NCBI GenBank assembly: GCA_964465945.1
Contig: CAYXMM010000015.1
Span: 1 to 64,000 of the forward strand
Direction: 5' to 3'
DNA length: 64,000 nucleotides
DNA from: JAJRPT01 sp964465945
GTDB taxonomy: Bacteria; Bacteroidota; Ignavibacteria; Kapaibacteriales; UBA2268
In this document: positions 1 through 6,953 of the stretch, in pieces
How the letters are laid out: each line of letters opens with the position of its first letter
Position numbering within the stretch: position 1 is the stretch's first letter
Notes under the pieces: model-generated
Seen by the model: only the letters and a program-made list of their open reading frames with translations
The model's database searches: none
What the model was told of the DNA's origin: nothing
Translations under genes and position numbers: made by a program

Positions 1-1301
1 GGGTTAACACCATATTCGCCATATAAATTCATAATCTCTTTCTGTTGCTTTTGCATATCGTCTTTATGCTTATCTCTTATTGCAGTCATTTGAGGCGCAA
101 GTAATCTCATTTTCTGAGATGCTCTCATTTGAGGAGCAGATAAAGGATATAAAAGAGCTTTTAAAATAATAGAGAATACAATTATAGCAAGCCCCCAGTT
201 AGGAATAAATTGCTGAATTAGACTTAAAAATTGAAAAATTGCATGCCCTATATATCTAAATATCCACCAACCATAATTAATTAATTGTCCAAAACCATAA
301 GACTCTGCTAAATCTGCATCAAGTGGTCCAATAAAAACTAAAAATGAATTAGTTTGATTGCCACCATCATAAGGAACTCGAAGTTGCATATCATAATATT
401 CAACCACACCCTCATTCTTTGTGTGCTTTTTATGACCTCTGAGGTCAATAGTCGCATCATCTAATTTTGTTTTAATCGCAACAGCAAAATACTTAGTTTT
501 GATAGCCGCATATTCAAAATTAGCACCCTTTGGAGACGAAGTAACCGTCTCATCTTCTGTGGCATCAATATCTTGACTCTCACCATTGAAAACTGCTTCC
601 GCTTTTGCTTCGTTTGACTCATCTATTGAATTATGCTCTTGATATTTCAACCCATTAACCCAAGCAAGATTATAACCTCTTTTCGGCAAAATATTATCAA
701 GATTATTAAGCGCAATATCATTGACAAAGTGATACTTATCACCATAGAAAGTAAATGTCTTTTGAATTGATTTACTATCGCCAAAATTAATTGAAGTAAC
801 AAAACTAAATTTTTGATTACCTGTTAATTTATAATAGTCTTTATCTAAACTACTCAAATCAAAATACAAATCTCTGGAATCAATCTTTTTCCCATCATCA
901 GAGATGAAATTCATAAAAACTTGTTTATCATCTTTCCAGATAAGTTGTGCTGGGTCTTTATACCAATTATCATACTTTTTCAATTCCCAGCGAGTTAGTG
1001 CAGCACCTTTAGATGACAATTTTGCAATAAACAAATCAGTTTCAATAGTGATAACTCTTTCTGTTCCACTAGCAAATTGAGTAAAATATTTCCCATACTT
1101 ATTCGCTAACTGGCTTGAATCTAATTGAGAATTATCTATTTCAACTTCTTCAGCTTTAACTGGTTTGTTTTTTTCCAAACTATCTACTTTTTCAGTAAAT
1201 TCCTTTGTATTCTTCGGTTCTTCACTTGTACCCATCCAAAGAGAATAAGAGATAATAATGATACCGATTAATAAAATTGCAAGTAGGTTATTTCTATCCA
1301 T
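1..1301 (-). CDS. yidC: Membrane protein insertase YidC (3' end cut by window edge)
   Basis: YidC inserts and folds inner-membrane proteins, alone or with the Sec translocon. The first 433 residues lie in the window, starting MDRNNLLAILLIG. There is an N-terminal membrane anchor (about residues 5-22), a large periplasmic domain (about 60-325) and the start of the conserved core, where PNWGLAIIVFSIILKALLYP is followed by PLSAPQMRASQKM and a charged cytoplasmic helical loop. This two-part form with a big periplasmic domain is the Gram-negative type. The gene follows yidD, rnpA and rpmH on the same strand, the conserved order in many bacteria. The missing part should hold the last membrane segments. 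Identification is firm. Confidence 0.96.
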   Translation of the reverse strand, partial: MDRNNLLAILLIGIIIISYSLWMGTSEEPKNTKEFTEKVDSLEKNKPVKAEEVEIDNSQLDSSQLANKYGKYFTQFASGTERVITIETDLFIAKLSSKGAALTRWELKKYDNWYKDPAQLIWKDDKQVFMNFISDDGKKIDSRDLYFDLSSLDKDYYKLTGNQKFSFVTSINFGDSKSIQKTFTFYGDKYHFVNDIALNNLDNILPKRGYNLAWVNGLKYQEHNSIDESNEAKAEAVFNGESQDIDATEDETVTSSPKGANFEYAAIKTKYFAVAIKTKLDDATIDLRGHKKHTKNEGVVEYYDMQLRVPYDGGNQTNSFLVFIGPLDADLAESYGFGQLINYGWWIFRYIGHAIFQFLSLIQQFIPNWGLAIIVFSIILKALLYPLSAPQMRASQKMRLLAPQMTAIRDKHKDDMQKQQKEIMNLYGEYGVN

Positions 1302-1316
1302 TTTTTTCTAATTTAT

Positions 1317-1544
1317 TTAATGATGATGATGATTAATTGGGACTGGGTCGAAGCCACCTTTTGAAAGCGGATTACATCGAACTATTCTTTTCACAGCCAA
1401 CCAAGATCCTTTAATAGAACCATGAACATTTATCGCTTCAATAGCATATTCTGAACAAGTTGGGTAAAATCTACAAGAGGGTGGCAACATTGGAGAAATG
1501 AATTTCTTATATAATTTTATTATTGCTGTTAATATCTGTTTCAT
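1317..1544 (-). CDS. yidD: Membrane protein insertion efficiency factor YidD
   Basis: A 75-residue protein of the YidD (UPF0161) family, a small membrane-associated factor thought to help YidC-dependent insertion. It shows the family core: an amphipathic start (KLYKKFISPMLPPSCRFYPT), the Cys-containing segment CRFYPTCSEYA, and the WLAVKRIVRCNPLSKGG motif. The start lies 38 bases inside the 3' end of rnpA, and yidC follows 15 bases after the stop, so translation is probably coupled. The protein ends in four histidines encoded by a short run of CAT/CAC codons; this looks natural rather than functional. Function is inferred from the family. Confidence 0.95.
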   Translation of the reverse strand: MKQILTAIIKLYKKFISPMLPPSCRFYPTCSEYAIEAINVHGSIKGSWLAVKRIVRCNPLSKGGFDPVPINHHHH

Positions 1545-1923
1545 TCTTCTTAATTAAAGCGCTATTCAATAAGTTTTTCACTTCCTCTTTCACAGTATTT
1601 AGTCTTAAACGACTAGGATGTTCTAATGTTTCCTGCCAGACTAAAATAAGTTGGTTAATTTCTTTAATTAATTCTATTTCTTCAATTTTAACTTGTCGAA
1701 TTGACTCTCGTAATAGCCGTTTAATTCTATTTCGACAAACTGCCTTTTTAACAATCTTCTTAGGAACACTAACACCTAAGAATAAATTATCAGCACTATT
1801 TTCTTTACTATAATAAGTATAAGCAATTAATAATTTTGAACTTCTTTTTTTATAAGCAACTTTAAACACATCAGAAAAAATATTATGACCCTTTAATGGC
1901 TTAATAATCTTAATATTGCTCAT
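1507..1923 (-). CDS. rnpA: Ribonuclease P protein component
   Basis: RnpA is the protein subunit of RNase P, which removes 5' leaders from tRNA precursors. The 138-residue product carries the RNA-binding signature RNRIKRLLRESIRQ (about residues 63-76), preceded by the family segment LGVSVPKKIVKKAVCRNRIK. It lies between rpmH and yidD; its last 38 bases overlap the yidD start. The C-terminus beyond residue 115 is polar and Asn/Ile-rich and not conserved in the family. A hairpin with a U-run sits between rpmH and this gene and may lower its expression relative to rpmH. Confidence 0.95.
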   Translation of the reverse strand: MSNIKIIKPLKGHNIFSDVFKVAYKKRSSKLLIAYTYYSKENSADNLFLGVSVPKKIVKKAVCRNRIKRLLRESIRQVKIEEIELIKEINQLILVWQETLEHPSRLRLNTVKEEVKNLLNSALIKKNETDINSNNKII

Positions 1924-1933
1924 AATACTGAAA

Positions 1934-1961
1934 TTAAAAAAGGATAGCCAAAAGACTATCC
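1934..1961 (-). terminator. Hairpin plus U-run between rpmH and rnpA (attenuator candidate)
   Basis: Read on the minus strand, GGATAG, an eight-base loop and CTATCC form a perfect 6-bp stem, followed immediately by six T residues. It falls in the 50-base gap between rpmH and rnpA. The structure fits a weak intrinsic terminator that would let L34 be made in excess of RnpA, but the stem is short and A/T-rich at its base, so efficiency is uncertain. Confidence 0.55.
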
Positions 1962-1973
1962 TAAAATTAAAAC

Positions 1974-2120
1974 TTACTTAGGATCACTTACTGTTAATCT
2001 TTTTCTACCTTTTCTTCTACGTCTTGCTAAAACTTGTCTACCATTTTTAGTAGCCATTCTTGCTCTAAAGCCGTGCTTATTTCTTCTTTTTCTATTGCTG
2101 GGCTGAAAAGTCCTTTTCAT
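1974..2120 (-). CDS. rpmH: 50S ribosomal protein L34
   Basis: A 48-residue, highly basic protein starting MKRTFQPSNRKRRNKHGFRA and continuing with RMATKNGRQVLARRRRKGR, which is the diagnostic L34 sequence. It is a structural protein of the large ribosomal subunit. The last residues, LTVSDPK, match the L34 form common in Bacteroidota. It heads the rpmH-rnpA-yidD-yidC run on the minus strand. The dnaA gene often found divergent from rpmH is absent; a glycosyltransferase gene lies upstream. A strong Bacteroidota-type promoter candidate is centred about 55 bases upstream. Confidence 0.97.
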   Translation of the reverse strand: MKRTFQPSNRKRRNKHGFRARMATKNGRQVLARRRRKGRKRLTVSDPK

Positions 2121-2158
2121 TTTAAAACCTAATTTTATTTTTTTTAATATTAGAACTG

Positions 2159-2190
2159 CAAAATTATTACTTTTATATCAAATATCCAAA
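2159..2190 (-). promoter_or_regulatory. Bacteroidota-type promoter for rpmH
   Basis: On the minus strand, TTTG (2190-2187) is followed after exactly 20 bases by TAATTTTG (2166-2159). This matches the -33 TTTG and -7 TAnnTTTG elements described for the primary sigma factor of Bacteroides and Flavobacterium. The start codon of rpmH lies 38 bases downstream, behind an AGG-containing purine stretch. No transcription start has been mapped; the match is by reading. Confidence 0.6.
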
Positions 2191-2218
2191 TATATATTAT
2201 AAATTTATTATGATATTT

Positions 2219-3529
2219 TCAACATAATTCATTAAAATAAGATGCAAGTAACTTAGTAGAATTTTTCCTTTCATAACCACTTACCTTACTTTTATTAATT
2301 TTAATTAAATCTTTATTTGAATAAAAATTATTATAAAACTCTAAAAAATTCTCTTTCAATTTTTCATTTTCATCTTGATGAGCTATTAATCCAGCATTAG
2401 TTTCTCGTATCAACTTTGCTATAGCACTACGTTGAGGTGTAATTGCAAATATTGCCTTCAGTACTCCTAAATACTCATAAACCTTACCCGGTACAATCTC
2501 TTTGCTTTCTTTCGCCTCATCGACTATCAGTAATAACACATCTGAATTCATTAACATTTTAATACTTTCACTATGTGGCATATAGTTTATAACCTCAATT
2601 TGTTCTTTAAATGAAGTATTGGCAATCATTTCTTCAATTTCTGCTCCAAAACGACCAATAAACTTAAACTTAAACTTATCTTTTTTAATCCGCTCTTCTA
2701 AAACAAGCTCTTCAAGTGCATTAAAAAGAGCCAAGGGATTACGTCTTCCATACATCGAGCCAGTATAAGTAATTGTAAGTATTTCATTTGTATGAGTATC
2801 TAATAACGGGAAATCTTCTGAATCAAATCCATTCGGAATATGAATAAACTTTTCTGCATCAAAATATGGATATTTTTGAAGCGCATCTTTCTTAATCCCT
2901 TCCCAAGCACACTCAACATAATCTGCTTCTTGAAATACCGATTTCTCCATTCCTCTATCTATTAATTTCGGTAACCACCATCGGGTTGGCGTTGTAAGAA
3001 AATCAGTCCAAGGATCCCTCAAACCTGCAATCCAAGGAAGTTTAGTTTTTCGTTTCAAATCCCGAGCAATAAGCGAACATGTGTAAGGTGGCGAAGAAGA
3101 ATAAATTGCATCTATATTTTCACTATGTATTATTTCTAATCCTTTTTTGACAGCATACCTACGCCAACCAATTCTCGCATCTGGAATAAAAAAAGTGGCT
3201 CTAATAAATTCTGAAATCTGCTCTGTAAAACTTCTCTTTTGATCATCTTTCTTAATATTATTAACATCAAGTGCAACATTCTTCCCCTTGCCTGTAAATT
3301 TTCTATACAAATCATAAGGTTCAAAAATCTTTGTTCGATAAACTTTTGTCCCTTCAGGAATTTCCTTCAACAATGATTCATCAATAGCAGGAAATTGCCC
3401 ATTTGCAACTGTTAAAACAACCGGCTCCCAACCAAATTGCTTAAGGTATTTAACACTTTTTAATACCCTTTGAACACCAGGACCACCTGAAGGTGGAAAG
3501 TAGTAAGCAATAATTAATACTTTTTTCAT
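2219..3529 (-). CDS. Glycosyltransferase family 4-like protein
   Basis: A cytoplasmic or membrane-associated sugar transferase of the GT-B fold. From the chosen start the protein is 436 residues and opens MKKVLIIAYYFPPSGGPGVQ, typical of the glycine-rich N-terminal loop of family 4 transferases. The C-terminal half has the nucleotide-sugar-binding region (YTGSMYGRRNP, then VPGKVYEYLGVLKAIFAI with the conserved Glu). An upstream in-frame ATG at 3553 would add eight residues, but the core motif begins at the start chosen here. The gene stands alone between rpmH and a divergent haloperoxidase gene, so the glycan it builds cannot be told from context. Confidence 0.85.
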   Translation of the reverse strand: MKKVLIIAYYFPPSGGPGVQRVLKSVKYLKQFGWEPVVLTVANGQFPAIDESLLKEIPEGTKVYRTKIFEPYDLYRKFTGKGKNVALDVNNIKKDDQKRSFTEQISEFIRATFFIPDARIGWRRYAVKKGLEIIHSENIDAIYSSSPPYTCSLIARDLKRKTKLPWIAGLRDPWTDFLTTPTRWWLPKLIDRGMEKSVFQEADYVECAWEGIKKDALQKYPYFDAEKFIHIPNGFDSEDFPLLDTHTNEILTITYTGSMYGRRNPLALFNALEELVLEERIKKDKFKFKFIGRFGAEIEEMIANTSFKEQIEVINYMPHSESIKMLMNSDVLLLIVDEAKESKEIVPGKVYEYLGVLKAIFAITPQRSAIAKLIRETNAGLIAHQDENEKLKENFLEFYNNFYSNKDLIKINKSKVSGYERKNSTKLLASYFNELC

Positions 3530-3774
3530 TAAAATCAACTTTGAAATAAACACAAATTTAAGGATATTAAATGAAAAAATTTGTTTTTTGAGTTTATAAA
3601 CATATTCAATGAAATCTTCATTTTTTTCAATAAGTTCCTTATCAATATAAAAATTAAATATGATTTCATTTATATATGTGTTTCTAACAAATAATTATAA
3701 ATAATGTTACATCATAAAAGAAAAAAACTTAAATTCGCATTATTGAAATTAATTTTTAACAAATTGGAGATTTT

Positions 3775-5241
3775 ATGAAATTTTTTTTACTAATTATTAT
3801 TGTCTTTAGTATTTTTTCTTGTAGTAATGAACCAAAAGAGCTAGTTAAGGCAGAAAAATCAATTATGGCTAATAAAGCCCCTGAAAATGTAGCATATTTC
3901 TGGGGAAAGGTAGCGTTAGATGCCACTGCAAATGACACAGAACGGTTTAAACCACGTCCTACAATCACGTCTCGTATGCTAGGAATTGTTTTTACAGCAG
4001 TTTTCGATGCTTGGACACGCTTTGACAATAAAGCCACACCTGTGTTTTTAAAAGAAGTTGAGCGAATGCCTAAAGAAGCAAGAACTCTAAACAATAAAGA
4101 AATTGCAATTAGTTACGCTGCTTATAGGACTTTAAGAGAGTATTATTTTTCTGATACTTTAATGTTTGTCAATAAAATGAAAGAATTAGGTTTAGATCCA
4201 TATAATGAAAGTTTAGATAAAACAACTCCTATTGGAATAGGAAACCTTGCTGCTAAAACTGCAATTGATGCAAGACGAAACGATGGCTCAAACCAGTATG
4301 GAGATGTTGACAGCACAGGGAAAGCATACAATGATTACACTCATTACACTCCTAAAAACCCGATAGATAAAATGAACAATATTAACAAATGGCAACCCAA
4401 ATATTTCGAAACACTCGAGGGTGTTAAGTATGATCCAGGTTGTTTGAGTCCTCAATGGAATTTAGTTACAACTTTGTTATTAGATAGTGCTTCTCAATTT
4501 CGTGCTCCTGCTCCACCACTTTATGGAACAGAAAAACTTAATAAAGAAATCGAGCAAGTAGTTAATTTACAATCAAATATTAAGCCCGAAGAAAAAGCAT
4601 TAGTTGAATTTATGCGTGATGGTCCAAGGTCAGTTCAACAAGCAGGACACTGGATGATTTTTGCTCAACATGTATCTACAAGAGACAAACATTCCTTAGA
4701 TGAAGACGTTAAAATGTACTTTCTAGTTACAGCTACAGCAATGGATGGGTTTATTGCTTGCTGGGACTCAAAAATGTACTATGATTTTGCAAGACCTTAT
4801 GCTTTAGTTCATGAATATTATAAAGGAAAAATGATAAAGGGTTGGAAAGGCGAAGGTAAAGGATGGGGTGAATTAAAAGGAGAAGATTGGCGACCATACT
4901 CACCTAAATACTTCTTATGCCCTTCATTCCCATCTTATGTGTCTGGACATAGCTCCATTAGCGGTGCTTGTGGTGAAGCACTAAAACTATTTAAACAAAG
5001 TGACATATTTGGATTAGAAGTAAAATTAGTGCCTGGAGCTCTTACTGAGCCAGACAATTTAAGTGATACTGTGACTCTTAAATTTCCAACATTTACACAA
5101 ACAGCTGATATGGCTGGTTTCTCAAGAATTTTAGGTGGTTACCACATTCAATCTGATAACATTGAAGGTTTGAACTTAGGAAGAAAAATCGGAAAACATA
5201 ACTATGAAAAACTCTTAAAACTTTTAGGTGAAAGTAAATAA
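3775..5241 (+). CDS. Vanadium-dependent haloperoxidase-type phosphatase-fold lipoprotein
   Basis: A 488-residue lipoprotein (lipobox at IFSCS, Cys16) of the PAP2/vanadium haloperoxidase superfamily. The vanadate/phosphate site is complete: Lys333 and Arg340 in DSKMYYDFARP, Ser390-Gly391-His392 in PSYVSGHSS, and Arg451 and His457 in SRILGGYHIQSDN. The N-terminal RPTITSRMLG...FDAW region is also typical of the bacterial secreted family. Members either oxidise halides with peroxide or act as acid phosphatases; the sequence alone does not say which, and whether it binds vanadate is unknown. A GGAG ribosome site precedes the ATG by seven bases and an intrinsic terminator follows. It is likely a single-gene unit acting in the periplasm or on the surface. 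Confidence 0.85.
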   Translation: MKFFLLIIIVFSIFSCSNEPKELVKAEKSIMANKAPENVAYFWGKVALDATANDTERFKPRPTITSRMLGIVFTAVFDAWTRFDNKATPVFLKEVERMPKEARTLNNKEIAISYAAYRTLREYYFSDTLMFVNKMKELGLDPYNESLDKTTPIGIGNLAAKTAIDARRNDGSNQYGDVDSTGKAYNDYTHYTPKNPIDKMNNINKWQPKYFETLEGVKYDPGCLSPQWNLVTTLLLDSASQFRAPAPPLYGTEKLNKEIEQVVNLQSNIKPEEKALVEFMRDGPRSVQQAGHWMIFAQHVSTRDKHSLDEDVKMYFLVTATAMDGFIACWDSKMYYDFARPYALVHEYYKGKMIKGWKGEGKGWGELKGEDWRPYSPKYFLCPSFPSYVSGHSSISGACGEALKLFKQSDIFGLEVKLVPGALTEPDNLSDTVTLKFPTFTQTADMAGFSRILGGYHIQSDNIEGLNLGRKIGKHNYEKLLKLLGESK

Positions 5242-5270
5242 ACACTAATGTAATAATAAAGTAAAACTTA

Positions 5271-5298
5271 GAGTCGATTATGTCGGCTCTTTTTTTTT
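5271..5298 (+). terminator. Intrinsic terminator after the haloperoxidase-type gene
   Basis: GAGTCGA, a five-base loop and TCGGCTC form a 7-bp stem with one G-U pair, followed by nine T residues. It lies 30 bases after the stop codon. Confidence 0.85.
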
Positions 5299-5395
5299 AT
5301 CTCATGGTTTAATATTAATAAAAATTTGAAACCTTTATAAAATTTCGATAATTTTAATTATTTTTGAATATGTCAAAATATAATAAGTATAAAAT

Positions 5396-6535
5396 ATGAA
5401 TTTTTTATTATTATTACTTTCTTTCACATTCGCAAAACAAGATGCAGAGCTAATGAAAAAAATTGATAGCGTATATCAATTTAAAGAAATTGTTAATGTT
5501 GAGAGAACAGGAGTGAAAAATCAAAATAATTCAGGAACCTGCTGGACATTTGCTGGAAATTCATTTATCGAATCTGAACTAATAAGAATGGGAAAAGGTA
5601 AATTTAATTTATCTGAAATGTTTATTGTAAGAAATATGTATAAAGAAAAAGCAGATAATTATGTTCGTTTTCACGGAGCGACTCAATTTGGTGAAGGTGC
5701 ACTTAGCCATGATGTACTGTATTCTATCAAAAAATATGGAATTATTCCCGAGTCCATTTACTCTGCAAGACCTGAAAACGATTATATAAATCATGCCGAA
5801 ATGTCAGGAATTTTAGAAGATATGGTGAAAAGAGTTGTAAATACTTCAGGGAATAATAGAACTAATCATTGGAAAAAAGCATTCGATGCTGTGATTGATG
5901 CTTATTTAGGGACACCGCCAACAGAATTTGAATATGAAGGTAAAAAATATACACCATTAAGTTTTGTAAAATACTTAGGAATAAACGCAGATGACTATGT
6001 AGATATTACTTCTTTCAATCATCATCCATTTTATGAAGAGTTTGTTCTAGAAGTACCTGATAATTTTTCAAGAGGATTATTTCAAAATGTGAAAATGCAA
6101 GAAATGCTTGCAATAGTTGAAAATGCTTTAAATAATGGCTACTCAGTTGATTGGGGTTCAGATGTTACCGAAATGGGATTTAATTCAGATTATGGTCTTG
6201 CAATAGACCCTAAAGATTTAGAAAGTATGAGATTAAAAAAAGACGAAATTAAATGGGATTCGCTTTATCAAGAAATTGATATTACACAAGAAAAAAGACA
6301 AGAAGATTTCGATAATTACTTAACTGAAGATGACCACGGAATGCATATTGTTGGTATTGTAAAAGATATTAAAGATAGAAAATATTTTGTTGTGAAAAAT
6401 TCTTGGGGAACAGAAAAAAGAGGTAGAGATGGCTATTTATATGTTTCATTCCCGTATTTTATGCACAAAACTACATCAATCACAGTGCATAAAAATGCAA
6501 TTCCTCAAGATATAAAGTCGAAAATGAAGTTATAA
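5396..6535 (+). CDS. Bleomycin hydrolase/aminopeptidase C-type cysteine peptidase
   Basis: A papain-fold (C1B) peptidase of 379 residues. The oxyanion-hole Gln43 and nucleophile Cys49 lie in KNQNNSGTCWTFAG; His317 lies in DDHGMHIVGIV and Asn335 in VVKNSWGTE. Family members trim peptides from the N-terminus as self-compartmentalised hexamers. Here a hydrophobic stretch (MNFLLLLLSFTFA) suggests export, unlike the cytosolic enzymes of yeast and lactic acid bacteria, and the chain is shorter than their roughly 440-450 residues. The 3' end overlaps the convergent yraN gene by six bases. The exact substrate is unknown. Confidence 0.88.
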   Translation: MNFLLLLLSFTFAKQDAELMKKIDSVYQFKEIVNVERTGVKNQNNSGTCWTFAGNSFIESELIRMGKGKFNLSEMFIVRNMYKEKADNYVRFHGATQFGEGALSHDVLYSIKKYGIIPESIYSARPENDYINHAEMSGILEDMVKRVVNTSGNNRTNHWKKAFDAVIDAYLGTPPTEFEYEGKKYTPLSFVKYLGINADDYVDITSFNHHPFYEEFVLEVPDNFSRGLFQNVKMQEMLAIVENALNNGYSVDWGSDVTEMGFNSDYGLAIDPKDLESMRLKKDEIKWDSLYQEIDITQEKRQEDFDNYLTEDDHGMHIVGIVKDIKDRKYFVVKNSWGTEKRGRDGYLYVSFPYFMHKTTSITVHKNAIPQDIKSKMKL

Positions 6536-6892
6536 AGCATTTTCAATATGTGTAATTTTAGGACTGTCGTAAAACATATCAATCTTTATGAAGTCAAATC
6601 GGCAGTCCTTATTTGTAATTTTATTAACATACAAATAGCCCTCAATAGTTTTCCTTATTGAATTTCGTTTTTTGAAACTAAATGTATCGATTGGGTCGAG
6701 CGAATTTTGAGAATATCTCGACCTAACTTCGATAAAAATTAAAGTGCTATTGTGTTCGCAAATTATATCAATTTCACCGACTTTTCCAAAGTGGAAATTG
6801 CGTTTAATAACCTTATAGCCCTTTTGATTTAGATATTCTGCAACGATTGTTTCTGCTTTATCGCCACGTTCTCTTGTGCTTATTTCGTGCAT
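6530..6892 (-). CDS. YraN family endonuclease-like protein
   Basis: A 120-residue protein of the YraN/UPF0102 family, which has a PD-(D/E)XK nuclease-like fold of unknown substrate. The core is visible as KRNFHFGKVGEIDIIC, then TLIFIEVRSR, giving the Glu-Asp...Glu-x-Arg active-site pattern. It starts MHEISTRERGDKAETIVAEY. The first 34 bases of this gene, plus four upstream of it, recur at 11960-11997, where a broken copy of its start is found. A TAAATTTG box lies about 40 bases upstream of the start and could be a promoter element. Confidence 0.9.
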   Translation of the reverse strand: MHEISTRERGDKAETIVAEYLNQKGYKVIKRNFHFGKVGEIDIICEHNSTLIFIEVRSRYSQNSLDPIDTFSFKKRNSIRKTIEGYLYVNKITNKDCRFDFIKIDMFYDSPKITHIENAL

Positions 6893-6896
6893 AAAT
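6859..6896. repeat. Direct repeat copy 1 (start of yraN)
   Basis: These 38 bases are identical, in the same orientation, to 11960-11997. They cover the first 34 bases of yraN and four bases upstream. The two copies bracket the kelch and DUF4907 genes. Confidence 0.95.
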
Positions 6897-6953
6897 TTCT
6901 CAATTAAAAATTATTCTATAATGAGACAGAGGCAAATTTACGAAAATATTATA

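Noticed and set aside
1317..1330. The ATGATGATGATG run at the yidD end as an engineered His tag
   Set aside because: Only four histidines, within a natural gene in its natural cluster; no vector sequence is near.
2121..2218. An origin of replication upstream of rpmH
   Set aside because: No dnaA gene and no cluster of DnaA boxes was seen; the gap is short and carries a promoter.
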